Origin: a virus
Virus record (IMG/VR): IMGVR_UViG_3300020474_000117
Location: 1-23,496 of that record
DNA length: 23,496 nucleotides
Reading direction: 5' to 3' (one strand)
In this document: piece by piece, positions 22,822 through 23,496 of the stretch
Position numbering within the stretch: position 1 is the first letter of the stretch
Layout of the letters: every line of letters begins with the position of its first letter
The notes under the pieces: model-generated
Told to the model about the DNA's origin: nothing
Seen by the model: only the letters and a program-made list of their open reading frames with translations
Databases searched by the model: none
Program-made: the position numbers and the translations under genes

Positions 22822-23114
22822 TAGTAATGATCCTCCAATCCTTCTTGTGGTACAGGTTTCCAATCCTTACCATAGTATTTTTCTAAGATATTATGGTGCG
22901 GTGCATCTGTTCCTACTACTACCTTCTTAGGTGGTGGAGGTGAGAACATCTCCATCTGTATCTCAGGTACAGAAAAGGTGTCACCACCTTTCCTGTGATG
23001 ACACCAATAAAATGTACCGTCTTGTTTTTTAAATAAATGGTCTGCCTCGTGAGGACTAATCAAAACCATCTGAACTATCTTATCTCCTTTTTCAATCACG
23101 CTGCCTCCAATCAT
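22821..23114 (-). CDS. Unknown small protein
   Basis: 97 residues from ATG 23114. Starts at 23126 (ATG) and 23099 (GTG, with GGAGG four bases upstream) are also possible, and the GTG has the best ribosome site. The protein has an N-terminal strand-rich part (VIEKGDKIVQMVLISPHEADHLFKK), a CHH motif in FYWCHHRKGG and a Pro-rich segment (FSPPPPKKVVVG). No family is recognised. It overlaps the end of the 99-residue gene and is coupled to the next gene by TAATG. Confidence 0.75.
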   Translation of the reverse strand: MIGGSVIEKGDKIVQMVLISPHEADHLFKKQDGTFYWCHHRKGGDTFSVPEIQMEMFSPPPPKKVVVGTDAPHHNILEKYYGKDWKPVPQEGLEDHY

Positions 23115-23391
23115 CAGACCTTTCATTGTGGAACCAGTCTACCACATCTTGTGGATCTCCGAAACCCCTGCGATGATGAGTTGAATCGGGGTCTCCAATG
23201 TTCAACTCATTCAGAAAAGAGTCTGTCGGGTCTGTACTAATTCTTCTTGCAGTGTTTAACATACCTCTAGCAGATGTATTCGACTTTGCCAATTTCTCTG
23301 CCCATATCATATCTTCTAAACTAACTTCGACTCCAGCACCTATATCTTTGCAGATTGCGGTTAACCTTAAACGATATTGTGTTGATAACAT
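23092..23391 (-). CDS. Unknown small helical protein
   Basis: 99 residues. The first 50 are helical (YRLRLTAICKDIGAGVEVSLEDMIWAEKLAKSN, then ARGMLNTARR), and the rest is charged and His/Arg-rich (STHHRRGFGDPQDVVDWFHNERSDDW). No family is recognised, though the pattern seems familiar from cyanophage genomes near gp17. A late-promoter-like TATAAATT lies 24 bases upstream, so it probably opens the gp17 operon. Confidence 0.75.
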   Translation of the reverse strand: MLSTQYRLRLTAICKDIGAGVEVSLEDMIWAEKLAKSNTSARGMLNTARRISTDPTDSFLNELNIGDPDSTHHRRGFGDPQDVVDWFHNERSDDWRQRD

Positions 23392-23414
23392 ATGTTAATG
23401 TATGTAATTAATAT

Positions 23415-23422
23415 AATTTATA
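23415..23422 (-). promoter_or_regulatory. Late-promoter-like site before the gp17 operon
   Basis: TATAAATT on the minus strand, seven of eight matches to the T4 late consensus, 24 bases before ATG 23391. The stop codon of the preceding gene lies four bases upstream (23428-23426). Confidence 0.5.
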
Positions 23423-23425
23423 ATA

Positions 23426-23496
23426 CTATACCCATGCCTGTGCTGCAAGTGTTACTGCTAGTGATAAAGATACTCCCATGATGGTGAGTCTACTCA
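23426..23496 (-). CDS. C-terminal end of a truncated gene, unknown
   Basis: An open frame enters from the right edge and stops at TAG 23428-23426. The visible end is SRLTIMGVSLSLAVTLAAQA followed by WV. It is hydrophobic, like a membrane segment at a C-terminus. It might instead be a 17-residue ORF starting at the internal ATG. Too little is visible to name it. Confidence 0.35.
   Translation of the reverse strand, partial: SRLTIMGVSLSLAVTLAAQAWV

Noticed and set aside
1-23496. CRISPR arrays, insertion sequences, integrase or attachment sites, photosynthesis genes
   Set aside because: None was seen; there are no regularly spaced repeats, transposase motifs or psbA/psbD-like proteins in the window.

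Overview
This window is a contiguous piece of a T4-like marine myovirus genome, most likely a cyanophage infecting Synechococcus or Prochlorococcus. The evidence is a full run of T4 core genes in the order known from cyanomyoviruses: gp17, gp18, gp19, gp20, gp67-like, gp21, gp22, gp23, gp3, uvsY, uvsW, gp55, gp47, gp46. Between them sit accessory genes of the kind cyanophages carry, including a DUF3110-like protein (a cyanobacterial family), a CobT-like protein and a 2-oxoglutarate oxygenase. The DNA looks AT-rich. Every gene I support lies on the minus strand, so transcription runs from high to low coordinates. Host assignment is inference.

Layout, in transcription order. (1) 23496-22382: the end of a truncated gene, three small unknown genes and a small membrane protein. 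(2) 22470-19433: SNase-like nuclease, large terminase (gp17), a small membrane-anchored protein, a nucleotidyltransferase and a four-cysteine zinc-finger protein. (3) 19351-10983: tail sheath, tail tube, portal, prohead core (gp67-like), a small unknown protein, prohead protease, scaffold and major capsid protein, closed by a UUCG-loop intrinsic terminator. (4) 10926-10442: three tRNA genes (Ile-UAU, Arg-UCU, Leu-UAA) behind their own promoter, then a structured RNA element with pseudoknot topology and a 37-residue ORF. (5) 10420-6929: glycine-zipper membrane protein, gp3 tail terminator, UvsY, UvsW and a possible Sm-like protein. (6) 6859-235: a sigma70-like promoter, then gp55 late sigma factor, a 59-residue protein, gp47, DUF3110-like protein, gp46, 2OG oxygenase, a small basic protein and the CobT-like protein. 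(7) 238-1: a perfect consensus sigma70 promoter inside a palindrome, driving a gene that runs off the left edge.

The genes form two working sets. One builds the virion and packages DNA (gp17-gp23, gp3). The other is recombination and late transcription (UvsY, UvsW, gp46/gp47, gp55). Regulation is visible. Late-promoter motifs (N-TAAATA) stand 18-41 bases before virion genes and often overlap the stop codon of the gene before. Three sites share TGTG-Y-TATAAT: before gp55, before the tRNAs and before the structured RNA. Many gene pairs overlap as TAATG or ATGA, suggesting translational coupling.

The most novel-looking signals are the structured RNA at 10583-10660, the palindromic promoter at 194-238, the hairpin that would bury the ribosome binding site of the CobT-like gene (2473-2500), and a Leu-anticodon tRNA without the long variable arm.
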